Assembly: GCA_027493375.1 (NCBI GenBank)
Contig: JAPVWO010000066.1
Coordinates: forward strand, 1-40,456
Length of the DNA: 40,456 nucleotides
Reading direction: 5' to 3'
DNA from: Candidatus Multivorans thiocomprendens
Lineage (GTDB): Bacteria > Acidobacteriota > Thermoanaerobaculia > Multivoradales > Multivoraceae
Part shown: piece after piece, positions 9,376 to 17,631 of the stretch
How positions within the stretch are numbered: position 1 is the stretch's first letter
Layout of the letters: each line of letters opens with the position of its first letter
The notes under the pieces: model-generated
The model's input: only the letters and a program-made list of their open reading frames with translations
Databases searched by the model: none
What the model was told of the DNA's origin: nothing
Program-made: the position numbers and the translations under genes

Positions 9376-10568
9376 CGGGCATCCCCTCGACTTCGAACGG
9401 GACTACGAGAGGGCCGGGGACCGGCTATGTCGGTCGGATACCCGTTCGCAATCTCTGGCTCCTCCTGCTCTACGCCTCCGACCTCTTCCGGGAAACCGGC
9501 TCGTCGGACGTTTCCCGCGAAGAGAACCCGGACCGCCTGCCCGATCTGCTGGGCGAAATCCTGGCGCACGCCGTCGAGCAACGGCTCCGCCGACAACTCA
9601 GCCTGGGCTACCGCGAACGACGGCTGGTCCTCCACCGGGTCAGAGGGCGGGTGGACCTGCTCAGGACGGAGCGCCGCAAGCTGCTCGACCGCGGCCTGGT
9701 CGCCTGCCGCTTCCACGAACTCACGATGGACACGCAGCGCAACCGCTTCGTCCTTGCGGCGCTGAGCTCCGTCGCCCGCCGCGTTCGCGACCGAAGGCTC
9801 GCCCACAGGTGTCGCGAGGTCGCGGGGCGGCTTCGGCGACTTGGCGTGTCCACCGTCCCGCCGGACGCCCGGCCACTTGGCTCGGGCCAGTACGGCCGCC
9901 ACGACACGTACGACCGCTACATGTTGGCCGCGGCGAAGCTCGCGCTCGACCTTGCCCTGCCAGCGGAGAGCGCGGGCGTCCACGCACTTCCCCGGCCCAG
10001 CCGCGAGGAAGAGTGGGCGCGCCGCCTCTTCGAGAAGGCGGTCGGTGGCTTCTATCGAGTCGTCCTGGCCCCGCGGGGCTGGCGAGTCCGAACCGGCCGA
10101 CGCCTGAACTGGCCGTGCGAGGAGGCGACGTCGGGAATCGAACGCATCCTGCCGACGATGAAGACGGACATCGTTATCGACCGCGCGTCGCCCCGCGCCC
10201 GCATCGTGATCGACACGAAGTTCACGTCGATAACGGAGAAGGGCTACAGGAGGGACGAGACCCTGAAGCGAGACCACCTCTTCCAGATCTACGCCTACCT
10301 CCGCTCCCAGGTCGGCCTGGGACGGGCTCTGGACGATCGAGCCGAAGGGCTGGTCCTGTACCCGAGCGTAGGCGCCGACGTCGACGAAAGCGTCCACATC
10401 CAGGGCCATCGCATCCGCTTCGCCACGGTAGACCTCACGGCCTCGCCCACGGCGATCCGGCGACGGCTGCTCAAGGTTACCGAGCCGCCAATTCCCGAAT
10501 CATCGATCCGCAGCACCGAGAGTGCGCGTTCAAGCGACTCGACCGGGTCGCCAACGAACCCACTCTGA
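9372..10568 (+). CDS. mcrC: McrC-like endonuclease subunit of a type IV restriction system
   Basis: Nuclease partner of McrB; the complex cuts DNA carrying modified bases such as methylcytosine. The 398-residue product has the family N-terminus (VGRIPVRNLWLLLLYAS, with FHELTMDTQRNR further in). Its C-terminal PD-(D/E)XK domain has the candidate catalytic residues D266 in MKTDIVI and D281-x-K283 in VIDTKF. The GTG at 9372 overlaps the mcrB stop by four bases; the same frame is open further upstream but only inside mcrB. The last 30 residues are serine-rich and low in complexity. It is convergent with the next gene, with 48 bases between. Confidence 0.92.
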   Translation: MTGIPSTSNGTTRGPGTGYVGRIPVRNLWLLLLYASDLFRETGSSDVSREENPDRLPDLLGEILAHAVEQRLRRQLSLGYRERRLVLHRVRGRVDLLRTERRKLLDRGLVACRFHELTMDTQRNRFVLAALSSVARRVRDRRLAHRCREVAGRLRRLGVSTVPPDARPLGSGQYGRHDTYDRYMLAAAKLALDLALPAESAGVHALPRPSREEEWARRLFEKAVGGFYRVVLAPRGWRVRTGRRLNWPCEEATSGIERILPTMKTDIVIDRASPRARIVIDTKFTSITEKGYRRDETLKRDHLFQIYAYLRSQVGLGRALDDRAEGLVLYPSVGADVDESVHIQGHRIRFATVDLTASPTAIRRRLLKVTEPPIPESSIRSTESARSSDSTGSPTNPL

Positions 10569-10616
10569 CACCGAACTACACCAACTCGGCCACAACCGAC
10601 GCCATGCCCGCTGGGT

Positions 10617-11135
10617 TCATCGCTTCGGTGCCGCGGCTTCCGCCAAGGCATCGCTGGCACCCGCGAGCGAGAAGTTCCAAGCAGCCGGCCCTGCACCGTA
10701 CCAGTCCATTGCCACCGATAGCGTCTCGTGGCGCAGGATCCGCCTCACTTTCTTCTTGTCGGCGTAGAAGTGAAGCGACGTGTCGCCCCACCGCTGATCG
10801 ACCATGAAGCTCGATACCGGCACGCCGTCCCACCGGCCCCGAAGGTGGTGAGTGTCGTAGCCCTCGTTCGTCTGACCGCCAACGAGATTCGGTGGCACCG
10901 TGAACTCAAGATGGACGCCGAAGTCGTTGACGACCACGCGGGCCTTCACATCTTCGTAGGGCGCGGTAAGGGGGCGCACTGGCGCGGTCCACTCCGACGC
11001 CGCCGCCTTGCCGGTCACTTCGCCGTATTCGTTCACGGAATCGACGGCGGACCATTGCGCCGCCAGCGGCGCTGCCATCAGGATGAACCCCATGGCCGCC
11101 AACGCGGCCGCGCAGTTCCACGGTCCTTGAGTCAT
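10617..11135 (-). CDS. Exported protein of unknown function
   Basis: The 172-residue product starts with a signal peptide (GFILMAAPLAAQ region) and ends in AEAAAPKR. The mature part looks mostly beta with many aromatic residues (DTHHLRGRWDGVPVS, MVDQRWGDTSLHFYADKK). I do not recognise a family. I start it at the ATG at 11135 because GGAGGG lies 4 bases upstream and the signal peptide follows at once. It lies 58 bases after hicB on the same strand and may share its transcript, although an exported protein is not a usual partner for a toxin-antitoxin pair. Confidence 0.65.
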   Translation of the reverse strand: MTQGPWNCAAALAAMGFILMAAPLAAQWSAVDSVNEYGEVTGKAAASEWTAPVRPLTAPYEDVKARVVVNDFGVHLEFTVPPNLVGGQTNEGYDTHHLRGRWDGVPVSSFMVDQRWGDTSLHFYADKKKVRRILRHETLSVAMDWYGAGPAAWNFSLAGASDALAEAAAPKR

Positions 11136-11193
11136 TGGCCCTCCGCTCGCGGGGTCGTTGATCAGTTCCAGAGCCGACGGACCGCCCAACGAC

Positions 11194-11439
11194 TCAGGAC
11201 GCACGGACACTTGGCTCCGTGAGCTCCCCGTCGTTCTTTCGTGGCTCAACGCCGTCCTCCCGGCACATCTCCAGGAAGACCGCAAGCGAGGTCGCCGCCT
11301 CATCGCGAAGCTCCGCCATGTCCTTGGCATAGAAGTCCGCGCCTCCATTCAGGCCAACGAACTCGCCGCGGTACATCCGAAGTTCGGAGTCGTAGCGAAC
11401 GACGGCCCGGTACCCCTCCACTTCGATCATGCTCTTCAT
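11194..11439 (-). CDS. hicB: HicB-family antitoxin
   Basis: Antitoxin that binds and neutralises HicA. The 81-residue protein has the partial RNase H-like HicB fold: MIEVEGYRAVVRYDSELRMY, then GEFVGLNGGADFYAKDMAELRDEA and SLAVFLEMCREDGVEPRK, which is the characteristic HicB sequence. The C-terminal tail is short, so a separate DNA-binding domain is doubtful. Its ATG overlaps the hicA stop (ATGA), so toxin and antitoxin are translationally coupled with the toxin first, the usual HicAB order. Confidence 0.9.
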   Translation of the reverse strand: MKSMIEVEGYRAVVRYDSELRMYRGEFVGLNGGADFYAKDMAELRDEAATSLAVFLEMCREDGVEPRKNDGELTEPSVRAS

Positions 11440-11690
11440 GGTTCTACTCCGTTTGCGCTGAGCCAGCGCCGGATACTGCTCACGGCACCCTTGTCCGTGG
11501 CCGGTCCAGGGTGCGGTCGGTGGTAGACCCTCCGTTCGCCGAAGAGCCTGACGCCGACCCGCGAGCCACGGCGCTCGCTGATCTCCGCCCCCAACTCGAC
11601 GAAGAGCGCCTCAATGTCACGCCACGGTATGTTACCGCTTGTCGGTCGGCTGAAGATCAGCGCGAGGATTCTGCGGTGGCGGCGCTTCAT
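11436..11690 (-). CDS. hicA: HicA-family mRNA interferase toxin
   Basis: Small toxin that binds RNA through a double-stranded-RNA-binding-like fold and cleaves mRNA. The 84 residues start MKRRHRRILALIFSRPTSG and contain WRDIEALFVELGAEI, the glycine-containing GSRVGVRLFGERR strand and the catalytic-histidine region VYHRPHPGPATDKG. The frame is open to 11723, but the ATG at 11690 starts exactly where HicA proteins start. It is paired with hicB immediately downstream. Confidence 0.9.
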   Translation of the reverse strand: MKRRHRRILALIFSRPTSGNIPWRDIEALFVELGAEISERRGSRVGVRLFGERRVYHRPHPGPATDKGAVSSIRRWLSANGVEP

Positions 11691-11787
11691 CGCGCCGACG
11701 ATACAGCCCCGACCGCGCCGCATTCCGTTGCCTCACGGCAACGGCGAGGCCCAAGCGTTCGCCGCCGCGAAGTAGAGTCGCGACACC

Positions 11788-12033
11788 ATGACGAAGGAGT
11801 ACAGAGGCCGGGTCGCCCAAGTCCACGGGCCGCAGCCAAAGGTCATCCGCGGGCTCGACGAAGCAGCAACTGTGCCGAGACCGGCGAGAGTCACTGTGCG
11901 CTTGGATGGCGGCCAGACGTTGCCGAACCTGCCCGAACCGCCCGGAGTGCGGCTGATGCGAGGCGACCGGGTCACACTCCACGCGGACCTGACGCCGGGA
12001 GGCACCATCGGACAGCTACAGAAGGACAAGTAG
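11788..12033 (+). CDS. Small protein of unknown function
   Basis: An 81-residue ORF with ATG start whose stop lies 4 bases before the next gene, which argues that it is real and co-transcribed. Alternating hydrophobic residues (YRGRVAQVHG, ARVTVRLDGG, DRVTLHADLTPGG) suggest a small beta barrel, perhaps OB-like, but I do not recognise a family. There is no strong ribosome site. It is divergent from hicA, with about 97 bases between the two starts. Confidence 0.45.
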   Translation: MTKEYRGRVAQVHGPQPKVIRGLDEAATVPRPARVTVRLDGGQTLPNLPEPPGVRLMRGDRVTLHADLTPGGTIGQLQKDK

Positions 12034-12037
12034 CGCG

Positions 12038-12799
12038 ATGGAGAGCCTCCGCATGTTGGTGCCGGCCGCTGCGCTCGTCTTCGCGTCATGTGCTGCGGAA
12101 CCCGACTCCGCCGAAGTTCGGCTGGCCGCTCTCACTGCCAGTAGCGCTGTCGACGCTCTCGACGACATACAGGCAGTCGACGATCCCGACGCGGCCGGCG
12201 TTCGGGACAGGTTCCGCGACGCCACTCGAGAAGCCCTGGAAGCCGCCAGCAGGGCTCACGCCACCGCGCCAGCGGCAACCGCCGACGCCTACGCCCGCAG
12301 CCTAGAGGCTGCGGAAGCAGCCCAGCGGTTCGGCGACGCCATGGCTTTGGCCCTCAAGGTCCTCGCCGAGTACGAGGCCGCCCAGGTCACCGAGGCGGAA
12401 GCCCTAACAGCCCAACGCACGGTTGCTCGAATCGAAGCTGCCCGCGAGTTCTACTGGACCAAAGCCGAAGAGCGGGATGAAGCCGCCACGGGTGATTGGC
12501 GCCGCGCCTCCGCTGCGGCTCGCGATGCCGCTAGCGGGATACTGGAAGCGTATCGGAACGCACCGCCGTCAGTACGAATCCTCTACGAAGACGACAAGGG
12601 AGGATCGCCCGAACACGCGGTCGCCGAGACCGACGAGCGAGTCCGAGAGGCCGCCGGGCTCAGGGACCTCCTTCTTGAAGACCTGGCCCCGAAGATCGAG
12701 GCTGCCGAGGCCGCGGTCGATGAAGCGACCGCCGCCTACCGCGACGCCCGGGATGCCTGGCGCGCCCTGGCCGCTGGCGAGGCCGGGCAGCCACCGTGA
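12038..12799 (+). CDS. Predicted helical lipoprotein of unknown function
   Basis: The 253-residue product begins with a lipoprotein signal sequence (MLVPAAALVFASCAAEPD, lipobox cysteine C18) and the rest is an alanine- and glutamate-rich set of long helices, probably coiled coil. No catalytic motif is visible. It starts 4 bases after the small upstream gene, and AAGGA lies about 11 bases before its ATG. It is followed by the GHKL-nuclease gene 157 bases later on the same strand, so a link to that gene is possible but unproven. Confidence 0.65.
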   Translation: MESLRMLVPAAALVFASCAAEPDSAEVRLAALTASSAVDALDDIQAVDDPDAAGVRDRFRDATREALEAASRAHATAPAATADAYARSLEAAEAAQRFGDAMALALKVLAEYEAAQVTEAEALTAQRTVARIEAAREFYWTKAEERDEAATGDWRRASAAARDAASGILEAYRNAPPSVRILYEDDKGGSPEHAVAETDERVREAAGLRDLLLEDLAPKIEAAEAAVDEATAAYRDARDAWRALAAGEAGQPP

Positions 12800-12956
12800 T
12801 CCGCGATCATCTTCCGGGCGATGTCTTGGGCGCCTTCAGTATCCCAGAGCGCGACCAGGAGTCCGTCGAAGCAGGCGACGTCCACGGCCGAACGCTCATG
12901 GGAGGAAGCCTCAGAACCCTGAGTCTCCGGATCCGAAGTCTCTGACGCACGCGCGG

Positions 12957-15900
12957 ATGACCGAAGAACTCAGGAGTGCCAGGGACAAGGTCCTCGTAGA
13001 CAATACGGCGCAGGCTGTCTTCAAGCACCTCGACCGCATCAAGGACAAACGCAGTGCGTTGGGTGCGCGCTGGATCTGGGAACTGCTTCAAAACGCCCGC
13101 GACGCGGCATGTCCACAAGGTGTGCGGATCCAAGTCTACGTCTCGGCGGCCGAGTGCCGATTCGAGCACGACGGCAAGGCGTTTACGTCCAAAGAGATAG
13201 CACATCTGATCTACCACGGCTCGACGAAGATCGAGGATCTTCAGGACATCGGCCAGTTCGGTTCCGGTTTCCTGGCCACGCACCTCCTGTCCGAGAGCAT
13301 CCGCGTCGCGGGACGGCTTGAGGACTCGCGCGGATTCGACTTCCCGCTGGACCGCGCGGGCGGGACAGCCGAAGAACTGCGCGAAGCGATGGACCGGTCA
13401 TGGGCCGCGTTCGAGCGGTCGGTCGAGGACGCCCGACTCGCACCGGATGCGACCACCTCGTTCGCGTACGGCTTCGCTGAACCGAGGGCGTGCGAGCTGG
13501 TCGAGGCGGGCTTGGAGGAGCTTCGCCGGAGCGGACCGCTGGTCCTGGCGTTCTGTCCGGAGATCACGGAGATAGCCGTGGAGACATTCGGCGCCGGATG
13601 GAAGCTCTCACGGGACGGCCAGGACGACGGCAGCGTCCGAACGATTCGGTACGTAGGGGACGGCGGGAAGCGGTCGCGTTTCGTCGCGGTCGCGGGAGCG
13701 GAAGGCGAGTGCTGCGCGGCGCTGCATCTGCGCCCCTGCGAGTCCGGACTTGAGATCGACCCAGTGCAGGAGACGGCGGCGAAGCTCTTCGTGCTGTTCC
13801 CTCTCGTGGGCAGCGAGCAGCTGGGGCTCCCGGCCACGGTCAACAGCCGGCGGTTCAAGCCCCGCGAGGACCGCGACGGCATAGTGACCGGCGACTCGGC
13901 GGGCGCACAGAAGAACAAAGGGCTTCTGGAGGAATCCGTGCGGCACCAGGAGCAGCTCTTCGAGTGGTGCGGCCAGAAGAAGTGGGCGGGCGCGGAGCGA
14001 ATGCTGGCCTTCGACACCGCGCATCAACCTGACTGGGCAAGCAGCGCCCCGTGGTTCCGCCCGCTGCTGACCCAATTGGTGCGCAAAGCCCGCGAGACTC
14101 CGCTGATGCCGACCTTGGGCGGCGATTGGATTCAGCCGCGGGCCGCGTGGCTACCGGCGACCGAAGAACCGTCGCACCGCGAGCGGCTCTGGACGCTCAT
14201 GTCGGTGTGGGAGGGCGCACAGGCGAGGTTGCCCCGCCTCGACGATTTAGCCTCCTGGTCGCGGAATCTCTCCGGCTGGCGAAGACTCCTGGGCAAATCA
14301 CGCGAAGACATGGACGAGGCGCTCACGATCGCCAAAGTCGCCCTTCTCGTCGGCGACGCGGGCAGCACGGACGGACTGCGGGAGCGACTGGTGAACGGCT
14401 CGGACCTGTCCTGGCTCGTCTCGCTCCTCCAGCTTGTACTGGATGCCGGCAAAACCGGACTCCTCGACGAGCACAACCTGCTGCCGACCCAGGGCGGTGG
14501 GCTGCGTCGCCGCGCCGACATTCGCCGCGACGAGGGAATCTCCGAAGAACTCAAGGACATCGCGGAGGCGTTCGGCTTGGAAATCCGTGACGAGCTGCTC
14601 GACAAGAGCGCCGAGATGGAAGGATTGGCGGAGCTTCTCGCGTCGGAGGGGGAGCGGGAACTGCTCGACAAGGTCTTGGCGCGCGTCAAGGATGAATGCC
14701 GCGAGGGCGTGGTCGGTGCATCGCTCTCGCTCTCGGCGGTCAAGCTGTTCCGCTGGATCGCTGACCGTCCGGACTACGTCGAGCTTCTGGAGGGCTATCC
14801 CGTGCCCACTTCCGAACGGTCCGACGAAGGAGTCACCGTGCTGCTTCTCGAACAGGGACGCGAAGCACCCGCACGGCCACTGGCGCCGCTGACGACCTGG
14901 CCACCGAACGCGCGGCGGTTCGGTTCACTGTTCCCGAGATCCAGGGTTCTGGCGGAGGCCTTCGCGGAAGCCGCTCCCGAGGTGTGGCCACGACTAGCCG
15001 AGATCGGTTACGTGAACGCGTCCCCGCTGGTCGAGACGCAGCGCGTGGTGGAGGCGTTCCTGCCGGATGAACCGCTTCCGGACACGGAGGAGACCCCCGC
15101 CGGATCGCACAAGTCGACGCAGGACTTTGAGGTATCGGATATCGCCTGCCTCGTGGGGCCCGGGGGACTGATCGACACGGCCCGCAAGAGCAGGAAGCGC
15201 GCAACGGACTTCATCCGGTTCTTGGTCGAGTTCGCGGCCCAGGCCGACGAACACGCTTTCGACGTATGCGAGGTCGAGTGTGAATGTGGGAACACCCACC
15301 GGACATACCGGGCCGCATGGCTCGGGCCGCTCCGCCATCGGCGGTGGGTGCCGCTCGACGCCAGCGGGCGACGCGCGACGACGGCATCGGCGGAGTCGTT
15401 GGCGGTACTCCTCGGGGACACACCGGAAGTCTCGGAGGTCCTGTCCGGGGTCCGAGGAGAGGAACTCCTGGACGCCCTGGCGATCAGCCGCGCGGACCTC
15501 GCGTTTCGAGTCGTCGCCAGCGACGAAGACGAGCGCCTCGCGCTGATCGCGTCGATGCGGGACCTCGCCGCGGCGGCGGGTGAGGTCGACCGCGTTCGCG
15601 ACCTGGCGACCGAGATCCGCAAGCACCCGGAGATCATCGACTCGATCGAAGAGCGGAAGATTCGCCGCACAAAGATCCAGCGGAACCAGGAGATCGGGAA
15701 CTTGGTTGAGCAGCTTCTGCGGCAGGAGTTGGAAGGCTGCGGACTGACCGTGCGACGCACCGGGATCGGGTCCGACTTCGAGGTCGAGAGCGACTTCGTC
15801 GAGGAAGAGCGGGAGGTGGGCCTCGAGATTTCCGGCGGCCGCAGCGCCACGCTAGTCGAAGTGAAGAGCACCAGGATCGACCGGGTGAAGATGACGCCCG

Positions 15901-16211
15901 TTCAGGCGAACCGCGCCTGCACGCTCGGCGACGGCTTCGCGTTGTGCGTCGTCCCCCTCGATGACGATGCGCCGACCGCTGAGACGATCCGCGACGGATT
16001 GCGTGTCGTGTTCGGGATCGGCGCGCGCCTAAAGTCGGCGCTGTCGGACTACGAGCTCATGCGGGAAGCCGCGGACACAGCCCGCAAGCCGCGGGGCGCG
16101 GTCGAACTCGAGATCCGAGAAGGCGAGGCGCGCTTCCGGATCGGCAGCGCGATCTGGGAGGAAGGAGTGCCGTTCGGGCAAGCGGTCGATCGGTTTCGAA
16201 GCCGCGACTGA
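12957..16211 (+). CDS. GHKL (sacsin/NOV-like) ATPase fused to a C-terminal PD-(D/E)XK-type nuclease; putative defence protein
   Basis: A 1084-residue two-ended protein. The N-terminus is a GHKL/Hsp90-type ATP-binding domain of the sacsin kind: N box WELLQNARDAA (N46 and D49 are the key residues), G1 box HDGKAF (71-76) and G2 box DIGQFGSGF (97-105). A long helical middle part without recognisable motifs follows. The C-terminal domain resembles the NOV/DUF3883 nuclease-like fold, with GIGSDFEVESD (D940) and LVEVKST (E968-x-K970) spaced like a PD-(D/E)XK active site. Proteins of this design recur in bacterial defence islands. The ATG at 12957 is chosen because family sequence begins there; the frame is open upstream to 12423, but that part overlaps the lipoprotein gene. 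Confidence 0.82.
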   Translation: MTEELRSARDKVLVDNTAQAVFKHLDRIKDKRSALGARWIWELLQNARDAACPQGVRIQVYVSAAECRFEHDGKAFTSKEIAHLIYHGSTKIEDLQDIGQFGSGFLATHLLSESIRVAGRLEDSRGFDFPLDRAGGTAEELREAMDRSWAAFERSVEDARLAPDATTSFAYGFAEPRACELVEAGLEELRRSGPLVLAFCPEITEIAVETFGAGWKLSRDGQDDGSVRTIRYVGDGGKRSRFVAVAGAEGECCAALHLRPCESGLEIDPVQETAAKLFVLFPLVGSEQLGLPATVNSRRFKPREDRDGIVTGDSAGAQKNKGLLEESVRHQEQLFEWCGQKKWAGAERMLAFDTAHQPDWASSAPWFRPLLTQLVRKARETPLMPTLGGDWIQPRAAWLPATEEPSHRERLWTLMSVWEGAQARLPRLDDLASWSRNLSGWRRLLGKSREDMDEALTIAKVALLVGDAGSTDGLRERLVNGSDLSWLVSLLQLVLDAGKTGLLDEHNLLPTQGGGLRRRADIRRDEGISEELKDIAEAFGLEIRDELLDKSAEMEGLAELLASEGERELLDKVLARVKDECREGVVGASLSLSAVKLFRWIADRPDYVELLEGYPVPTSERSDEGVTVLLLEQGREAPARPLAPLTTWPPNARRFGSLFPRSRVLAEAFAEAAPEVWPRLAEIGYVNASPLVETQRVVEAFLPDEPLPDTEETPAGSHKSTQDFEVSDIACLVGPGGLIDTARKSRKRATDFIRFLVEFAAQADEHAFDVCEVECECGNTHRTYRAAWLGPLRHRRWVPLDASGRRATTASAESLAVLLGDTPEVSEVLSGVRGEELLDALAISRADLAFRVVASDEDERLALIASMRDLAAAAGEVDRVRDLATEIRKHPEIIDSIEERKIRRTKIQRNQEIGNLVEQLLRQELEGCGLTVRRTGIGSDFEVESDFVEEEREVGLEISGGRSATLVEVKSTRIDRVKMTPVQANRACTLGDGFALCVVPLDDDAPTAETIRDGLRVVFGIGARLKSALSDYELMREAADTARKPRGAVELEIREGEARFRIGSAIWEEGVPFGQAVDRFRSRD

Positions 16212-16265
16212 ACCCGACTACGCGGCATGCGCGCCGACTTCGAACATGGTCAGAATCGGCCGGTC

Positions 16266-17627
16266 TCAAGGGGGCGCGTCGTGAAGCCAACCGGCTTGTT
16301 CGAGAATCGAGATGGCGGCCAGATCGATCAGCTTCTCGCCGGCGCCGACCTCGACGATCGTAGCTTCCCGGCCGCCGTAGCCGCCCTGCGCCGCCGCGGC
16401 GATGGTCGGGAAGTAGGCGAGTTCGCCGTTCGTGTAGCCCGCGAAGAAGACGTGGGGTATCTGAGCCTCGGCCCGCAGCCGGAGCTGGTGCTCGACGAAG
16501 AACTCGCCCGGGAAGGTGGCGAGGGCGAACTGGCCCGCGCCGCGCTCGCCCAGGACCAGGGTGTTGACCTCGGCCTCCCGTTCCCGAGGGAAGCGCGCGC
16601 GGTACCTCTGAAGCGATGCTTCCAGACCGTGGCGCCGGAAGCCCTCTTCGACCACCGGAGAGTCCAGGTCCCAGCGCGGATCGAGCGTCACCAGGTGGCG
16701 TTTCACCGACAGGGTCGCCGGATCGTGGAAGGCCTCCGCCGCCGCCAGATCGGCGCGGACGCGGAGCACCTCCTGGCCCAGCCGCTCTCCCGCCATCCGG
16801 ACCTGCTCGAAGCCGCCTTCCGCGGGCGGCGTCTTGTCCCAGAACGGGTTGATGTCGCCGGCGGCGCCCTGCAGGTACATCGTCACGCCGCCTCCGCGCT
16901 CGGCGACCAGAGCCGCCATCGCGCCCGGGAAGTCGGCCGAGACAAGCATGTTCTCGGGCCCCAGGATGACCGGGTGAACGGCGAAGTTGACCACCGTGGC
17001 GACCGCTTCGCCGTCCGCACCGTCGACCGCCAGCACGCCGACCGACTCGTCGAGCGGCGCGGTCGGGAGGCGCTCGCGGTTGCGCCAGAACATCTCGACG
17101 CTGCCGTCGGAATGCACCCGCCGCCGGTTGTGCCCCTCGCTGGCACGGCCCCAGCCCACCGCGACGCGCGCCGGCCGGAGGGCGTCATGGGCCTCCAGGA
17201 CGACGCCGACGATCTTCCGTTCCAGTTGCCGGACCCACGGGCTTCCGGCGCTCGGAAACCCGGCCTCGAACAGCGGCGCGGAGTGAGTGTGGGAGGCGTT
17301 CAACAGAACGTGGTCGAAGCCCGCGGCGTCCATAACCGCCTGCCGTATCGGCAAGGTGTTCTCCTTGCGGATCGAGCCGAGGTCGAGCGTCACCAGCGCG
17401 ACGGTCTCGCCGCCCGCCTCGAGCACGAGCGCTCGCGCGTGGAGCGGGTCGTGAACTCCCCGCGACCGGTTCGTTCCGCGGGCGCCGTAGCCGTAGAGCA
17501 GGGAGCCGGCCGGCGGCGTGATCTCGACCGCGGCGGCGCCGGCGTGCAGTTGGGCGGTGGTTGGCGATGGGGTCATGCCGATCCCTCCGAGAACGACAAG
17601 ACCCGCCACCGCGCCGATCGGTCGCAA
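16266..17627 (-). CDS. Secreted neutral/alkaline ceramidase-like protein
   Basis: Matches the N-terminal domain of the neutral/alkaline non-lysosomal ceramidase family: AAAVEITPPAG near the start, the metal-ligand motif NASHTHSAP, and FAVHPVILG. Typical members use a serine in a GDVSP motif as nucleophile; here the equivalent reads GAAGDINPFWD, with Asn in its place, so true ceramidase activity is doubtful. It is also short (453 residues, lacking the C-terminal Ig-like domain). Starting at the TTG at 17627 gives a good signal peptide ending TTAQ. An ATG at 17576 has the better ribosome site (GGAGGG, 6 bases away) but removes the signal. It follows the acyl-CoA dehydrogenase stop by 4 bases, so the two are probably one operon. 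Confidence 0.75.
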   Translation of the reverse strand: MRPIGAVAGLVVLGGIGMTPSPTTAQLHAGAAAVEITPPAGSLLYGYGARGTNRSRGVHDPLHARALVLEAGGETVALVTLDLGSIRKENTLPIRQAVMDAAGFDHVLLNASHTHSAPLFEAGFPSAGSPWVRQLERKIVGVVLEAHDALRPARVAVGWGRASEGHNRRRVHSDGSVEMFWRNRERLPTAPLDESVGVLAVDGADGEAVATVVNFAVHPVILGPENMLVSADFPGAMAALVAERGGGVTMYLQGAAGDINPFWDKTPPAEGGFEQVRMAGERLGQEVLRVRADLAAAEAFHDPATLSVKRHLVTLDPRWDLDSPVVEEGFRRHGLEASLQRYRARFPREREAEVNTLVLGERGAGQFALATFPGEFFVEHQLRLRAEAQIPHVFFAGYTNGELAYFPTIAAAAQGGYGGREATIVEVGAGEKLIDLAAISILEQAGWLHDAPP

Positions 17628-17631
17628 GCTC

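Noticed and set aside
10569..10616. Bidirectional terminator between mcrC and the exported protein gene
   Set aside because: I found no stable stem followed by a T run on either strand in this 48-base convergent gap.
12423..12956. In-frame upstream extension of the GHKL-nuclease gene
   Set aside because: Translation there is arginine- and proline-rich, overlaps the lipoprotein gene in another frame, and adds nothing family-like before MTEELRSARDK.
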